Shown one piece after another: positions 1 to 8,525 of a stretch of DNA of 64,000 nt (positions are counted from its first letter, which is position 1; each line of letters begins with the position of its first letter). The translations under genes were made by a program, and so were the position numbers. Source of the DNA: Streptomyces sp. P9-A2 (GTDB lineage Bacteria > Actinomycetota > Actinomycetes > Streptomycetales > Streptomycetaceae). The DNA lies in the NCBI RefSeq assembly GCF_036634175.1, contig NZ_JAZIFX010000001.1, forward strand, positions 2,666,001-2,730,000. Direction: 5' to 3'. The notes below the pieces were generated by a model that saw only the letters and a program-made list of their open reading frames with translations, did not search any database and was not told the DNA's origin.

Positions 1-679
1 GCTTCTCCTTGGCCTTGTGGCCGTGCCGGGCGTGCGGGAGATCGTGGGCGTCGCTGGTGGTGGTCGCCGTCTCCCGCACGCCCCAGTCGATGCCGATCAC
101 CGCACCGGCCGAAGGGAGCAACTGCACCACGGCGGGGACGACGAAGGAGGCGTACCAGTGGCCGAGGCTGTCGCGATAGACCCGCACGCTCGACGGCTCG
201 TCCGGCAGCGCACGCGACCACACCACCCCCATCGCGATGCCGCCCGCGAGGTGCAGACGCCCGCCCCTGAGCCGGAACCCACGCCGCGTGTAGTTCAGCG
301 TCGGCCGCGACACACGCTTCCTTTTATGCTTCGGCAGACCCGCCCGCCGCCCAAGCGGCAGACGGTCCTTGATGTCCTTAAGGGCCTTCGCGCGAGCCTT
401 GGCGAAGTCGCGGATGACCTGTTGCTGCACCACCGACGAGCCCACCGCCAGCCAGGGCGTGACCGCACGGGCCCCGGTCAGCATCCGATCCAGCCGGGCG
501 GGACCACACAACTCCCCCTCCCTGTAAGCCTTCTTCGAACGCGCCACGCACTCGTTCCACACCCACCGACAACGGGCCCACTCCGCCTCCAGCACCGCCC
601 GAGCGGCCGCCGACACACGCAGCCGATAGGTGTAACGAGCACACCCAACCGCCTCCCCGGCCGCCGCTGCTGACGCCAT
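1..679 (-). CDS. tnpB: TnpB (IS200/IS605 OrfB family), C-terminal part outside the window
   Basis: The minus-strand frame is open from an ATG at 679 to the left edge, giving about 226 residues of a longer protein. The N-terminal part reads like the TnpB/OrfB helix-turn-helix start (RWVWNECVARSKKAYREG), followed by a basic stretch (GLPKHKRKRVSR), and the first RuvC aspartate is visible in GIDWGVRETATT near residue 208. TnpB proteins are RNA-guided nucleases encoded by IS200/IS605-type elements; the guide RNA normally overlaps the 3' end of the gene, which lies outside this window. No TnpA transposase is seen beside it. The upstream side faces a 5'-truncated dioxygenase gene, which suggests that insertion of this element damaged that gene. 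Family assignment is firm; whether the full gene is intact cannot be seen. Confidence 0.85.
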   Translation of the reverse strand, partial: MASAAAAGEAVGCARYTYRLRVSAAARAVLEAEWARCRWVWNECVARSKKAYREGELCGPARLDRMLTGARAVTPWLAVGSSVVQQQVIRDFAKARAKALKDIKDRLPLGRRAGLPKHKRKRVSRPTLNYTRRGFRLRGGRLHLAGGIAMGVVWSRALPDEPSSVRVYRDSLGHWYASFVVPAVVQLLPSAGAVIGIDWGVRETATTTSDAHDLPHARHGHKAKEK

Positions 680-910
680 GCCCTCCCCTTCCAAGACCCC
701 TCGGCTGCCCCGACCGGAATGCTGTGGCATCCCGAGCCCTCCGACCAGACCATATGAGCGACTGCCGCACACCCGTGCCTCGATCACACGGACACCACCC
801 GAACCGGCGAACGAAAGCACACGCGTTCTCATCCGAGCTCCGTCAGACAGTTGCCCAGGCGCTCCACGCCCAAGACCGGGCACGGCAGCGCACCGCGACA
901 CGGCACCCGG

Positions 911-1756
911 ATGCGATACCTCCCCGGCATCAACCCTCGCAAGAGACGGGTGAACCTCGACGACGTGGGCCAGCAGGCGTTCGCCCGCAACTTCGGCGAC
1001 CTCACCACCGCGCACCCGACGGTGGGCGCCGTCGCCGACGCCCCCAACGTGCTGCCCGTGGACAGCGAAGGGGGCCGCGCCGCCAACAACTGGCACACGG
1101 ACGTCACCTTCGTCCTCAACCCGCCGCAGGCCAGCACCCTGCGCAGCATCACCGTCCCGCCCTACGGCGGCGAGACGCTGATCTCGAACTCGGCCGCCGC
1201 CTACCGCAATCTGCCCGAGCCGCTGCGCCGGCTCGCCGACACCCTGTGGGCCGAGCACACCAACGACTACGACTACGCCGTCGCGGACGAGGCGATCGAC
1301 GAGAGGGAGGCGGCCCGGCGCGCCCAGTTCACCTCGATCAAGTACCGCACCGTCCACCCGGTCGTCCGCGTCCACCCGCTGACCGGTGAACGCGGCCTGT
1401 TCATCGGTGGGTTCGCGCAGCGGATCGTGGGCCTGTCGCCGGGCGAGTCCCGCAAGGTCCTCGACCTGCTGCAGGCGTACATCACCCGGCCGGAGAACGT
1501 GCTGCGGTGGCGCTGGTCGCCGAACCAGCTCGTGCTGTTCGACAACCGCATCACCCAGCACTACGCCATCGACAACTACGACGGCCGGCCGCGCCGTCCG
1601 CACCGGGTGACGGTCGCAGGTGACGTTCCGGTCGGTATCGACGGCAGGGTGAGCCACTCGATCGAGGGGGACGCCTCGCACTACACGTCGGTCGCGGAGC
1701 AGGCCGCCGACGTACTGAGGACGGAGGCGGCGGGCGACCCCGTGGCCGCCGCGTGA
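911..1756 (+). pseudogene. TauD/TfdA-family dioxygenase, 5'-truncated
   Basis: The frame encodes most of an Fe(II)/2-oxoglutarate-dependent dioxygenase of the TauD/TfdA type. Counting from the ATG at 911, the metal-binding pair is visible as WHTDVTF (His62, Asp64), the distal histidine as TQHYAIDNY (His217), and the 2-oxoglutarate-binding arginine as HRVTVAGD (Arg232). Family similarity begins only near LDDVGQQAFARNFGD, around nucleotide 953. The usual first 70-90 residues are missing, including the GAEVRG-type strand and the VFFRDQ motif, and are replaced by a short arginine-rich stretch. The break faces the tnpB gene, so I infer that the insertion removed the 5' end. ATGs at 851 and 911 could still initiate a shortened product, but neither restores the missing part. 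Function is probably lost. Confidence 0.7.
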
Positions 1757-1856
1757 GCGACCGGGCATTGGCCGGTCACCCGGCCGGGTGACCGGCCGGG
1801 TGACCGGCCGAGCATCGGCGGGGTGACCGGATCGCCACCCTCCGCATGACACGTGT

Positions 1857-1916
1857 CCACATGCTGGGCGGCCTCCCCCTCACCCGGGAGAGGCCGCCCA
1901 GACTGATGTGGTTTTT
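1857..1916 (+). terminator. Rho-independent terminator
   Basis: A two-part stem (CCACAT with ATGTGG outside, CTGGGCGGCCTC with GAGGCCGCCCAG inside) is followed at once by TTTTT. It lies about 100 bases after the dioxygenase stop and probably ends that transcript. It overlaps the ATG at 1908, so the permease start must lie further downstream. Confidence 0.85.
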
Positions 1917-1940
1917 ACCCTCTCCCGTATTGGACGAGCC

Positions 1941-3404
1941 GTGTCCGTGCCCAGCCCCTCCACCGAGACGCCCGGAGCACCCGGGACACCCGAAGCACCC
2001 GGTACGCCCGGGGCTTCCGGAGCACCAGGGACGCCATCGCAGGAGCAGGACGGCGCCACCCTCTCCCACGGTCTGAAGCAGCGCCATCTGTCGATGATCG
2101 CCCTGGGCGGGGTGATCGGCGCCGGGCTGTTCGTCGGCTCCGGCGCCGGCATCGCCGCCGCGGGGCCGTCGATCGTCATCGCCTACGCCCTCTCCGGCCT
2201 GCTGGTCATGCTGGTCATGCGGATGCTCGGCGAGATGTCGGCCGCGTATCCGTCCTCCGGTTCGTTCTCGGCGCACGCGGAACGGGCGATCGGGCCCTGG
2301 GCGGGCTTCGCCTCGGGCTGGGCGTTCTGGGTGCTGCTGTGCACGGCGGTCGGCCTGGAGGGCATCGGCGCCGCGAAGATCGTCACCGGCTGGCTCCCGG
2401 GCACGCCCGAGTGGGCGTGGGTGGCGCTGTTCATGGTGATGTTCTGCGCCGCGAACCTCGCGGCCGTGAAGAAGTTCGGCGAGTTCGAGTTCTGGTTCGC
2501 GGCACTCAAGGTCGGCGCGATCTCCCTGTTCCTGGTGCTCGGCGTGCTGGCCCTCGCGGGCGTGCTGCCGGGCACCGACTCCCCCGGCGCCTCGCACCTC
2601 ACCCCGCTGCTGCCCAACGGCGGCGAGGGTCTGGTGATCGGCCTGCTCGCCTCCGTCTTCGCGTACGGCGGCCTGGAGACGGTCACCATCGCCGCGGCGG
2701 AGTCGGAGAACCCGGTCAAGGGCGTCGCGAGCGCCGTCCGTACGGCGATGTGGCGGATCGCGCTGTTCTACGTCGGCTCGATGGCGGTCATCGTGGCCCT
2801 GGTCCCGTGGGACTCGCCGGCGGTCGTCGAGCAGGGTCCGTACGTCGCCGCCCTGGACCGGCTGGGCATCCCGGGCGCCGGGCAGCTGATGAACGTCGTG
2901 GTGCTGGTGGCGCTGCTGTCCGCGATGAACGCCAACATCTACGGCGCCTCGCGCATCGGCTACTCCCTGGTGCGACGCGGGCAGGGTCCGAAGGTGCTGG
3001 GCCTGGTGTCGGCCGGGGTACCGCGGATCGCCGTGCTGGCCTCGTCGGTCTTCGGGTTCCTGTGCGTGCTGCTGAGCTACTGGCGGCCCGACGACGTCTT
3101 CTCCTGGCTGCTCAACATGATCGGCGCGGTGATCCTGGTCGTCTGGATCTTCATCGCCGTCTCGCAGCTGCGGCTGCGCCGCATCCTGGAGCGCGAGGCC
3201 CCGGAGAAGCTGGTCGTCCGGATGTGGGCGTTCCCGGTGCTGACGTGGGTCGCGCTGGCCGGGATGGCCGCCGTCTTCGTCCTGATGGCCCGGGAACCGG
3301 ACACGCGCGTGCAGCTGTACTCGACGGGCGGCATGACCGTAGCCCTGGGGGCCGCCGGCTACGCCTGGCAGCGGTCCAGGGCGCGCACGCGAACCGAGGG
3401 CTGA
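1941..3404 (+). CDS. Amino acid permease, APC superfamily (GABA/aromatic/histidine permease type)
   Basis: This is an inner-membrane amino acid/proton symporter of about 487 residues. After a Pro/Gly/Thr-rich cytoplasmic tail, the first membrane segment carries the APC substrate-binding glycine motif (IALGGVIGAGLFVGSG). About twelve hydrophobic segments follow, and the ESENPVKGVASAV signature after segment 6 is typical of the AAT subfamily. The GTG at 1941 is chosen because GGACGAG sits just upstream and the ATG at 1908 lies in a terminator stem. It stands alone between two terminators. The substrate cannot be told from sequence; GABA, proline or aromatic amino acids are all possible. Confidence 0.85.
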   Translation: MSVPSPSTETPGAPGTPEAPGTPGASGAPGTPSQEQDGATLSHGLKQRHLSMIALGGVIGAGLFVGSGAGIAAAGPSIVIAYALSGLLVMLVMRMLGEMSAAYPSSGSFSAHAERAIGPWAGFASGWAFWVLLCTAVGLEGIGAAKIVTGWLPGTPEWAWVALFMVMFCAANLAAVKKFGEFEFWFAALKVGAISLFLVLGVLALAGVLPGTDSPGASHLTPLLPNGGEGLVIGLLASVFAYGGLETVTIAAAESENPVKGVASAVRTAMWRIALFYVGSMAVIVALVPWDSPAVVEQGPYVAALDRLGIPGAGQLMNVVVLVALLSAMNANIYGASRIGYSLVRRGQGPKVLGLVSAGVPRIAVLASSVFGFLCVLLSYWRPDDVFSWLLNMIGAVILVVWIFIAVSQLRLRRILEREAPEKLVVRMWAFPVLTWVALAGMAAVFVLMAREPDTRVQLYSTGGMTVALGAAGYAWQRSRARTRTEG

Positions 3405-3437
3405 TCCCTTCGCCTCCTCCCGCCGCTCCCACGGCGA

Positions 3438-3489
3438 GGGCCCCCGCACGGACGACTCTGGAAACCACCGTCCGCGCGGGGGCCCTTTT
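3438..3489 (+). terminator. Rho-independent terminator after the permease
   Basis: GGGCCCCCGCACGGAC pairs with GTCCGCGCGGGGGCCC, followed by TTTT. It separates the permease from the superoxide dismutase gene. Confidence 0.9.
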
Positions 3490-3544
3490 CCGTGCCGTCG
3501 TGCGCACCGGACGCACGGAGAGCCCTTCTGCTGCTAGCGTGCAG

Positions 3545-3561
3545 TTGCAACCTAGTCGCAA
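3545..3561 (+). promoter_or_regulatory. Probable Nur box (nickel-responsive operator) of sodF
   Basis: TTGCAA, five bases (CCTAG), then TCGCAA lies 22 bases before the sod start. Nur, the Streptomyces nickel-sensing Fur-family repressor, binds TTGCAA-N5-TTGCAA and represses the Fe-type sodF when nickel is present. Only one base differs from that consensus. A TAGCGT hexamer at 3535-3540 could be the -10 element, which would put the operator over the transcription start. Confidence 0.7.
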
Positions 3562-3582
3562 TAAGCGGTTCGAAGGGGATCC

Positions 3583-4224
3583 ATGCCCGTCTACACGCTG
3601 CCCGACCTGCCGTACGACTACGCGGCGCTCGCGCCGGTGATCAGCCCCGAGATCATCGAGCTGCACCACGACAAGCACCACGCGGCTTACGTGAAGGGCG
3701 CCAACGACACGCTGGAGCAGCTCGCGGAGGCCCGGGACAAGGAGTCGTGGGGCTCGGTCAACGGCCTGGAGAAGAGCCTGGCGTTCCACCTCTCCGGGCA
3801 CATCCTGCACTCGATCTACTGGCACAACATGACCGGCGACGGCGGCGGCGAGCCGCTGGAGAAGGACGGCGTGGGCGAGCTGGCCGACGCGATCGCGGAG
3901 TCCTTCGGCTCCTTCGCGGGCTTCAAGGCACAGCTGACCAAGGCCGCGGCGACCACGCAGGGGTCGGGCTGGGGCGTCCTGGCGTACGAGCCGCTGAGCG
4001 GCCGGCTGATCGTCGAGCAGGTCTACGACCACCAGGGCAACGTCGGCCAGGGCGCGACACCGATCCTGGTCTTCGACGCCTGGGAGCACGCCTTCTATCT
4101 CCAGTACAGGAACCAGAAGGTCGATTTCATCGAGGCCATGTGGGCCGTCGTGAACTGGCAGGACGTGGCCAGGCGCCACGAGGCCGCGAAGTCCCGCGCG
4201 GACGTGCTCCTGCTCGCCCCCTGA
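3583..4224 (+). CDS. sodF: Superoxide dismutase, Fe/Mn family
   Basis: A 213-residue cytoplasmic enzyme that converts superoxide to oxygen and hydrogen peroxide. The four metal ligands fit the family: His28 in ELHHDKHH, His76 in GHILHSIYW, and Asp165 and His169 in [11 protein letters not shown]. Length and end-to-end similarity are normal for the family. The ATG is preceded by AAGGGG at a good distance. A Nur-type operator lies in the promoter, which points to the iron enzyme sodF of Streptomyces rather than a manganese-specific form. It is a single-gene unit with its own terminator. Metal choice is inferred from the regulation and genus, not from a decisive residue. Confidence 0.92.
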   Translation: MPVYTLPDLPYDYAALAPVISPEIIELHHDKHHAAYVKGANDTLEQLAEARDKESWGSVNGLEKSLAFHLSGHILHSIYWHNMTGDGGGEPLEKDGVGELADAIAESFGSFAGFKAQLTKAAATTQGSGWGVLAYEPLSGRLIVEQVYDHQGNVGQGATPILVFDAWEHAFYLQYRNQKVDFIEAMWAVVNWQDVARRHEAAKSRADVLLLAP

Positions 4225-4290
4225 GGGCCGCCCGTGAACGTCCTGCCCCGTGATCGTCTTCTCACCGTTCACCCGGCAGGCGGAAAGACG

Positions 4291-4325
4291 GAAGCCCCCG
4301 CGAGGACTCGACTCGCGGGGGCTTC
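4291..4325 (+). terminator. Rho-independent terminator after sodF
   Basis: GAAGCCCCCGCGAG pairs perfectly with CTCGCGGGGGCTTC across a 7-base loop. There is no T-run, which is usual for Streptomyces hairpin terminators. Confidence 0.8.
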
Positions 4326-4356
4326 CGGTATGCGGCGTTCCGGGTCAAAGTGCCCC

Positions 4357-4599
4357 ATGACGACACCGAGGACCAAGAAGTACCCCTGCTCGACCTGCGA
4401 CGCGGAGCAACCGCATCGTCAGCTGACCAGGGCGGAACAGGAACAGCTCAAGGAACGGCTGGGCCGCGCGGGGGTGGGCGAGTTCTGGATCTGCGAGAAC
4501 GTGCTGGACCCGGAGACCGGCAGGCAGTGCCGCAACCTGCGCACGGGGTGGGTCATGAAGCCGTTCCCCAAGCCCATCCGCCTGCCCGCCCCGGAGTGA
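4357..4599 (+). CDS. Small zinc-ribbon-like hypothetical protein
   Basis: An 80-residue protein with one CSTC knuckle near the N-terminus and two further cysteines about 40 residues later (WICENV, RQCRN), the layout of a small zinc ribbon. The middle is a charged helix (LTRAEQEQLKERLG). The start at 4357 is chosen because the frame upstream runs through the sodF terminator; no strong ribosome-binding site is visible, so it may be leaderless. I do not recognise a functional family. Base composition and codon use match the neighbours, supporting a real gene. Confidence 0.6.
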   Translation: MTTPRTKKYPCSTCDAEQPHRQLTRAEQEQLKERLGRAGVGEFWICENVLDPETGRQCRNLRTGWVMKPFPKPIRLPAPE

Positions 4600-4605
4600 C
4601 GAGCA

Positions 4606-4680
4606 GGCGGTGACGGGCCTGCGGTGACGGGCCGCAGTGACACCCCGCAGTGACAAGCCGCAGTGACGGCCCGCAGTCAC
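4606..4680. repeat. Short imperfect tandem repeat (GCAGTGAC-type units)
   Basis: Six to seven units of about 10-13 bases built around GCAGTGAC or GCGGTGAC follow the small zinc-ribbon gene and lie between it and the convergent DsbA-like gene. No gene product is predicted. Confidence 0.7.
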
Positions 4681-4701
4681 TCCACGTCCCGGGTCGTCCC
4701 G

Positions 4702-5352
4702 TCACAGGTTGCTGAAGTCCGGGCCCTTCGTCCGCGTGCGCTTGATCTCGTAGAAGCCGGGGACGGAGGCCACGGCGAGGGTGCCGTCCCAGAGGCGGGC
4801 GGCCTCCTCGCCCTTGGGGGCGGGGGTGACGACCGGGCCGAAGAAGGCGATCTGCTCGCCGTCGGCGCCGGGCACGGCGATGACCGGGGTGCCGACGTCC
4901 TGGCCGACCTTGTCGATGCCCTCCTTGTGGGAGGCGCGCAGCTGGGGCTCGTAGGGGGTGGAGTCCCAGTGCTCCATGAGGGAGTCGGGCAGGCCGACCT
5001 CCTTCAGTGCGGCGGCGACGGCCTCCTTCTCCGGACCCTCGTCCTGGTTGTGGATGCGGGTGCCGAGCGCGGTGTAGAGGTCGCCGAGCACCTCGGAGCC
5101 GTGCTCCTCCTGGGCCGCGATGACGACGCGGACGGGGCCCCACGCCTTGGTCGCGAGCATCTCGCGGTACTCCTCGGGCAGCTCGTCGAGCCGGTCCTCG
5201 TTGAGCACCGCGAGGCTCATCAGGTGCCAGTGGACCTTGATGTCCCGCACCTTCTCCACCTCCAGCACCCAGCGGGAGGCCATCCAGGCCCAGGGGCACA
5301 GCGGGTCGAACCAGAAGTCGACGGGAGTGGCGGCGGTGGACGTGTCCGGCAT
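4702..5352 (-). CDS. DsbA-family oxidoreductase, Rv2466c-like (mycothiol-dependent reductase family)
   Basis: A 216-residue cytoplasmic thioredoxin-fold protein. It matches the mycobacterial Rv2466c family along its whole length as I recall that sequence (DFWFDPLCPW near the N-terminus, RVVIAAQEEHG in the middle, EIKRTRT at the end). Rv2466c is a mycothiol-dependent nitroreductase with a CPWC active site. Here the motif is CPWA, so the second, resolving cysteine is absent. A monothiol mechanism using mycothiol is possible. The ATG at 5352 is chosen because GAGGAG lies five bases upstream; the longer frame to 5421 lacks such a site. Convergent with the preceding small gene and divergent from pepN. 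Confidence 0.8.
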   Translation of the reverse strand: MPDTSTAATPVDFWFDPLCPWAWMASRWVLEVEKVRDIKVHWHLMSLAVLNEDRLDELPEEYREMLATKAWGPVRVVIAAQEEHGSEVLGDLYTALGTRIHNQDEGPEKEAVAAALKEVGLPDSLMEHWDSTPYEPQLRASHKEGIDKVGQDVGTPVIAVPGADGEQIAFFGPVVTPAPKGEEAARLWDGTLAVASVPGFYEIKRTRTKGPDFSNL

Positions 5353-5440
5353 GACGCTCCTCAGGAGGAAGAAAGTGCGGGGAATCGCTTCCCCGGGAAC
5401 ACCGGAACTCCCCCCTCGCATTCCCGTCCCCTTCCCACCC

Positions 5441-5500
5441 GCCCCGTTTCCGCCTGCCCCGTTTCCGCCTGCCCCGTTTCCGCCCCTCCCGTTCCCGCCT
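5441..5500. repeat. 15-bp tandem repeat upstream of pepN
   Basis: Three to four copies of GCCCCGTTTCCGCCT lie in the divergent promoter region between the DsbA-like gene and pepN. A second short repeat (GACGACGTAT, three copies, 5559-5588) runs into the pepN ribosome-binding site. Both could vary in copy number and shift promoter spacing. Confidence 0.8.
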
Positions 5501-5597
5501 GCCCCGCGTCAGCGGTGCGTGGCAGGATCGGTGCTGTACAGCCCTGTCGATGCCGACGACGTATGACGACGTATGACGACGTATGAGGAGCCCGCCT

Positions 5598-8201
5598 GTG
5601 CCCGGTGAGAACCTGACCCGCGACGAGGCCCGGGAGCGGGCCGCACTGTTGTCGGTGGACGGGTACGAGGTGTCCCTCGACCTGCGCACCGCGACCGGCG
5701 CGAACGGTACGACCGCCGGGGAGGGCGGGGCCGGCGCGGAGGGGCCGCACACCTTCCGCTCGGTGACCACCATCCGGTTCCGCTGCACGGAGCCCGGCGC
5801 GAGCAGCTTCGCGGACCTGATCGCGCCGGCCGTGACGGCCGTCTCGCTCAACGGGCGGGACCTCGACCCCGGAGAGGTGTTCGACGGCTCCCGGCTGCTG
5901 CTGGAGGACCTGGCCGCCGACAACGAGCTGATCGTCGACGCGCGGTGCGCGTACTCCCGTACCGGCGAGGGCATGCACCGCTTCGTCGACCCCGAGGACG
6001 GCGAGGTCTACCTCTACACCCAGTACGAGCCGGCCGACGCCCGCCGGGTCTTCGCCAACTTCGAGCAGCCCGACCTCAAGGCGCCCTACCGCTTCGAGGT
6101 GCGGGCCCCCGAGGGCTGGACGGTGTGGAGCAACGGCGCCGGCGAACTCACCGACGGTGTGTGGCGGTTCGCGGAGACCAAGCCGATCTCGACCTATATC
6201 ACCTGTGTGGTCGCCGGGCCGTACCACTACGTCACGGACACCTACGAGCGCGAACTGCCCGACGGCACCCGGCTGGAGATCCCGCTCGGCGCGATGTGCC
6301 GCAAGGCTCTGGCGCCGCACTTCGACGCCGACGACGTGTTCCTGGTGACCAAGCAGGGCCTGGACTTCTTCCACGACCACGTCGACTACCCGTACCCCTT
6401 CGGGAAGTACGACCAGGCGTTCGTGCCCGAGTACAACCTGGGCGCGATGGAGAACCCCGGACTGGTCACCTTCCGGGAGGAGTTCATCTTCCGCGGCAAG
6501 GTCACCCAGGCGTCCTACGAGGGCCGGGCCAACGTCATCCTGCACGAGATGGCGCACATGTGGTTCGGCGACCTGGTCACCATGGAGTGGTGGGACGACC
6601 TGTGGCTGAAGGAGTCCTTCGCCGACTTCATGGGCGCCTTCTCGCTCGTGGGCGCCACCCGGTTCACCGACGGCTGGATCACCTTCGCCAACCGCCGCAA
6701 GGCCTGGGCGTACCGCGCGGACCAGTTGCCGTCCACGCACCCGGTCACCGCGGACATCCGCGACCTGCAGGACGCCAAGCTGAACTTCGACGGCATCACC
6801 TACGCCAAGGGCGCCTCGGTGCTCAAGCAGCTGGTGGCGTACGTCGGCCAGGACGCCTTCCTGGAGGGCTCCCGGCGCTACTTCAAGCGGCACGCGTACG
6901 GCAACACGCGCCTCGGTGACCTGCTGTCGGTCCTCGAGGAGACCAGCGGACGCGACATGACGGCGTGGTCGCGGTCCTGGCTCCAGACGGCCGGGGTCAA
7001 CTCCCTCACCCCTCAGGTGCTGCTGGGCACGGACGGCAGGGTCGGGGAACTCGCGGTGCTGCAGGAGGCTCCCGAGTCGCATCCCGAACTGCGCCCGCAC
7101 CGGGTCGCGGTGGGCCTGTACCGGCGCACGGCCGAGGGCGCGCTGGAGCGGTACGCGCGCGCCGAGGCGGACGTCGACGGACCGCGTACGGTCGTCGCCG
7201 AGCTGGCGGGGGCCGAGGCGCCCGAGCTGGTGCTGGTCAACGACGACGACCTCACGTACTGCAAGATCCGTTTCGACGAGACCTCGCTGGCCACGCTCCG
7301 CGAGCACCTGGGCGCGCTGACCGACCCGCTGGCCCGCGCCCTGTGCTGGTCGGCGCTGTGGAACCTCACCCGGGACGCGCTGCTGCCCGCGCGGGAGTTC
7401 GTGGACCTGGTGCTGCGGTTCGGCGGGCGCGAGTCCGACATCGGTGTGCTGCAGATGCTGCACGCCTGGGCCGAGTCGGCGCTCGTCCACTACGCGGCGC
7501 CCGCCTGGCGGGAGACCGGCGGCCGGCTGCTCGCCGAGGGTGCCCGGCGCGAGCTGGAGGCGGCCGGGCCGGGCAGCGAGCAGCAGCTGGCCTGGGCCCG
7601 CTTCTTCGCCCGGTCGGCCGTGGCGCCGGGCGACTTCCGACTGCTCCAGGAACTGCTGTCGGGCACGGTGACGGTCGACGGGCTCGAGATCGACCAGGAG
7701 CTGCGCTGGGTGTTCCTGGAGCCGCTGGCCGCGCACGGGCTCGCCGACGAGAAGGCGCTGGCCGGAGAGCTGGCCCGGGACGACACCGCCTCCGGCAGGC
7801 GCCACCAGGTCCGCTGTCTGGCCGCCCGCCCGTCGGCGGAGGTCAAGGCGCGGGACTGGGCACGGCTCGTGGAGTCGGAGGAACTGTCCAACGCGCTGGT
7901 GGAGGCGACGATCGCGGGCTTCGTCCAGCCCTCGCAGCGGGAGCTGCTCGCGCCGTACGCGGAGAAGTACTTCGCGGTGATCGAGCGGGTGTGGGAGGAG
8001 CGGTCCATCCAGATCGCCATGCACGTGGTGCGGGGCCTGTTCCCCGAGCTGCTGGACTCACCGGGGACGCTGGACGCGGCGGACGCGTGGCTCGCGGCCC
8101 ACGAGGACGCGCCCCCGGCGCTGCGCCGTCTGGTGCTGGAGGCCCGGGACGACCTGGCACGTGCGCTGCGCGGCCAGGCGTGCGACGCGACGACGGGGTG
8201 A
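5598..8201 (+). CDS. pepN: Aminopeptidase N, M1 family (paralogue 1)
   Basis: An 867-residue zinc aminopeptidase that removes N-terminal residues from peptides in the cytoplasm. The M1 hallmarks are present: the GAMEN exopeptidase motif at about residues 282-286 and HEMAHMW with the third zinc ligand 18 residues on (His316, His320, Glu339). The C-terminal half has the long helical ERAP1-like domain. The GTG at 5598 is chosen because GAGGAG precedes it and the second aminopeptidase at 20501 starts with nearly the same residues (VPGxNLTR). A paralogue of clearly lower identity than a recent duplicate lies 12 kb downstream, so the two copies are old. Confidence 0.93.
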   Translation: MPGENLTRDEARERAALLSVDGYEVSLDLRTATGANGTTAGEGGAGAEGPHTFRSVTTIRFRCTEPGASSFADLIAPAVTAVSLNGRDLDPGEVFDGSRLLLEDLAADNELIVDARCAYSRTGEGMHRFVDPEDGEVYLYTQYEPADARRVFANFEQPDLKAPYRFEVRAPEGWTVWSNGAGELTDGVWRFAETKPISTYITCVVAGPYHYVTDTYERELPDGTRLEIPLGAMCRKALAPHFDADDVFLVTKQGLDFFHDHVDYPYPFGKYDQAFVPEYNLGAMENPGLVTFREEFIFRGKVTQASYEGRANVILHEMAHMWFGDLVTMEWWDDLWLKESFADFMGAFSLVGATRFTDGWITFANRRKAWAYRADQLPSTHPVTADIRDLQDAKLNFDGITYAKGASVLKQLVAYVGQDAFLEGSRRYFKRHAYGNTRLGDLLSVLEETSGRDMTAWSRSWLQTAGVNSLTPQVLLGTDGRVGELAVLQEAPESHPELRPHRVAVGLYRRTAEGALERYARAEADVDGPRTVVAELAGAEAPELVLVNDDDLTYCKIRFDETSLATLREHLGALTDPLARALCWSALWNLTRDALLPAREFVDLVLRFGGRESDIGVLQMLHAWAESALVHYAAPAWRETGGRLLAEGARRELEAAGPGSEQQLAWARFFARSAVAPGDFRLLQELLSGTVTVDGLEIDQELRWVFLEPLAAHGLADEKALAGELARDDTASGRRHQVRCLAARPSAEVKARDWARLVESEELSNALVEATIAGFVQPSQRELLAPYAEKYFAVIERVWEERSIQIAMHVVRGLFPELLDSPGTLDAADAWLAAHEDAPPALRRLVLEARDDLARALRGQACDATTG

Positions 8202-8391
8202 CCACGGGCGCGCGTCCCGCGGGCGCGGGATGACCACAGGCGTCTCCCGCGGGCGCACTACGGGCGCGGCGGACGACGGGGACGGGGCACGGGTGCCACC
8301 CCCGGCCCCGCCGCCGAGCCGCACCACTGAGCCCCACCGCCGGGCCGCACGCTCCGTGACCGTTACGAAATTCGGTCAATAACAGCCGTAA

Positions 8392-8424
8392 CCTCTGGTC
8401 CCACCCGAATGGACCAGGGGTTTT
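8392..8424 (+). terminator. Rho-independent terminator in the pepN downstream region
   Basis: CCTCTGGTCC pairs with GGACCAGGGG across 9 bases and is followed by TTTT. It lies about 190 bases after pepN. The rest of 8202-8525 is GC-rich and shows no gene; the stretch after the hairpin probably holds the promoter of the next gene. Confidence 0.8.
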
Positions 8425-8525
8425 CGGTATCCGAACGCGTGTCCTTTAGGGCAGGCTTGTCCCTAATTGACGACGGGTCTGTAACAGAGGTTCGGGAACG
8501 GATCCGGCGCGGGAGATTGCCGGAC

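Noticed and set aside
1776..3449. 557-codon minus-strand frame opposite the permease
   Set aside because: A GC-rich antisense shadow with low-complexity Arg/Gly/His-rich sequence and no recognisable domain; the permease on the plus strand is clear.
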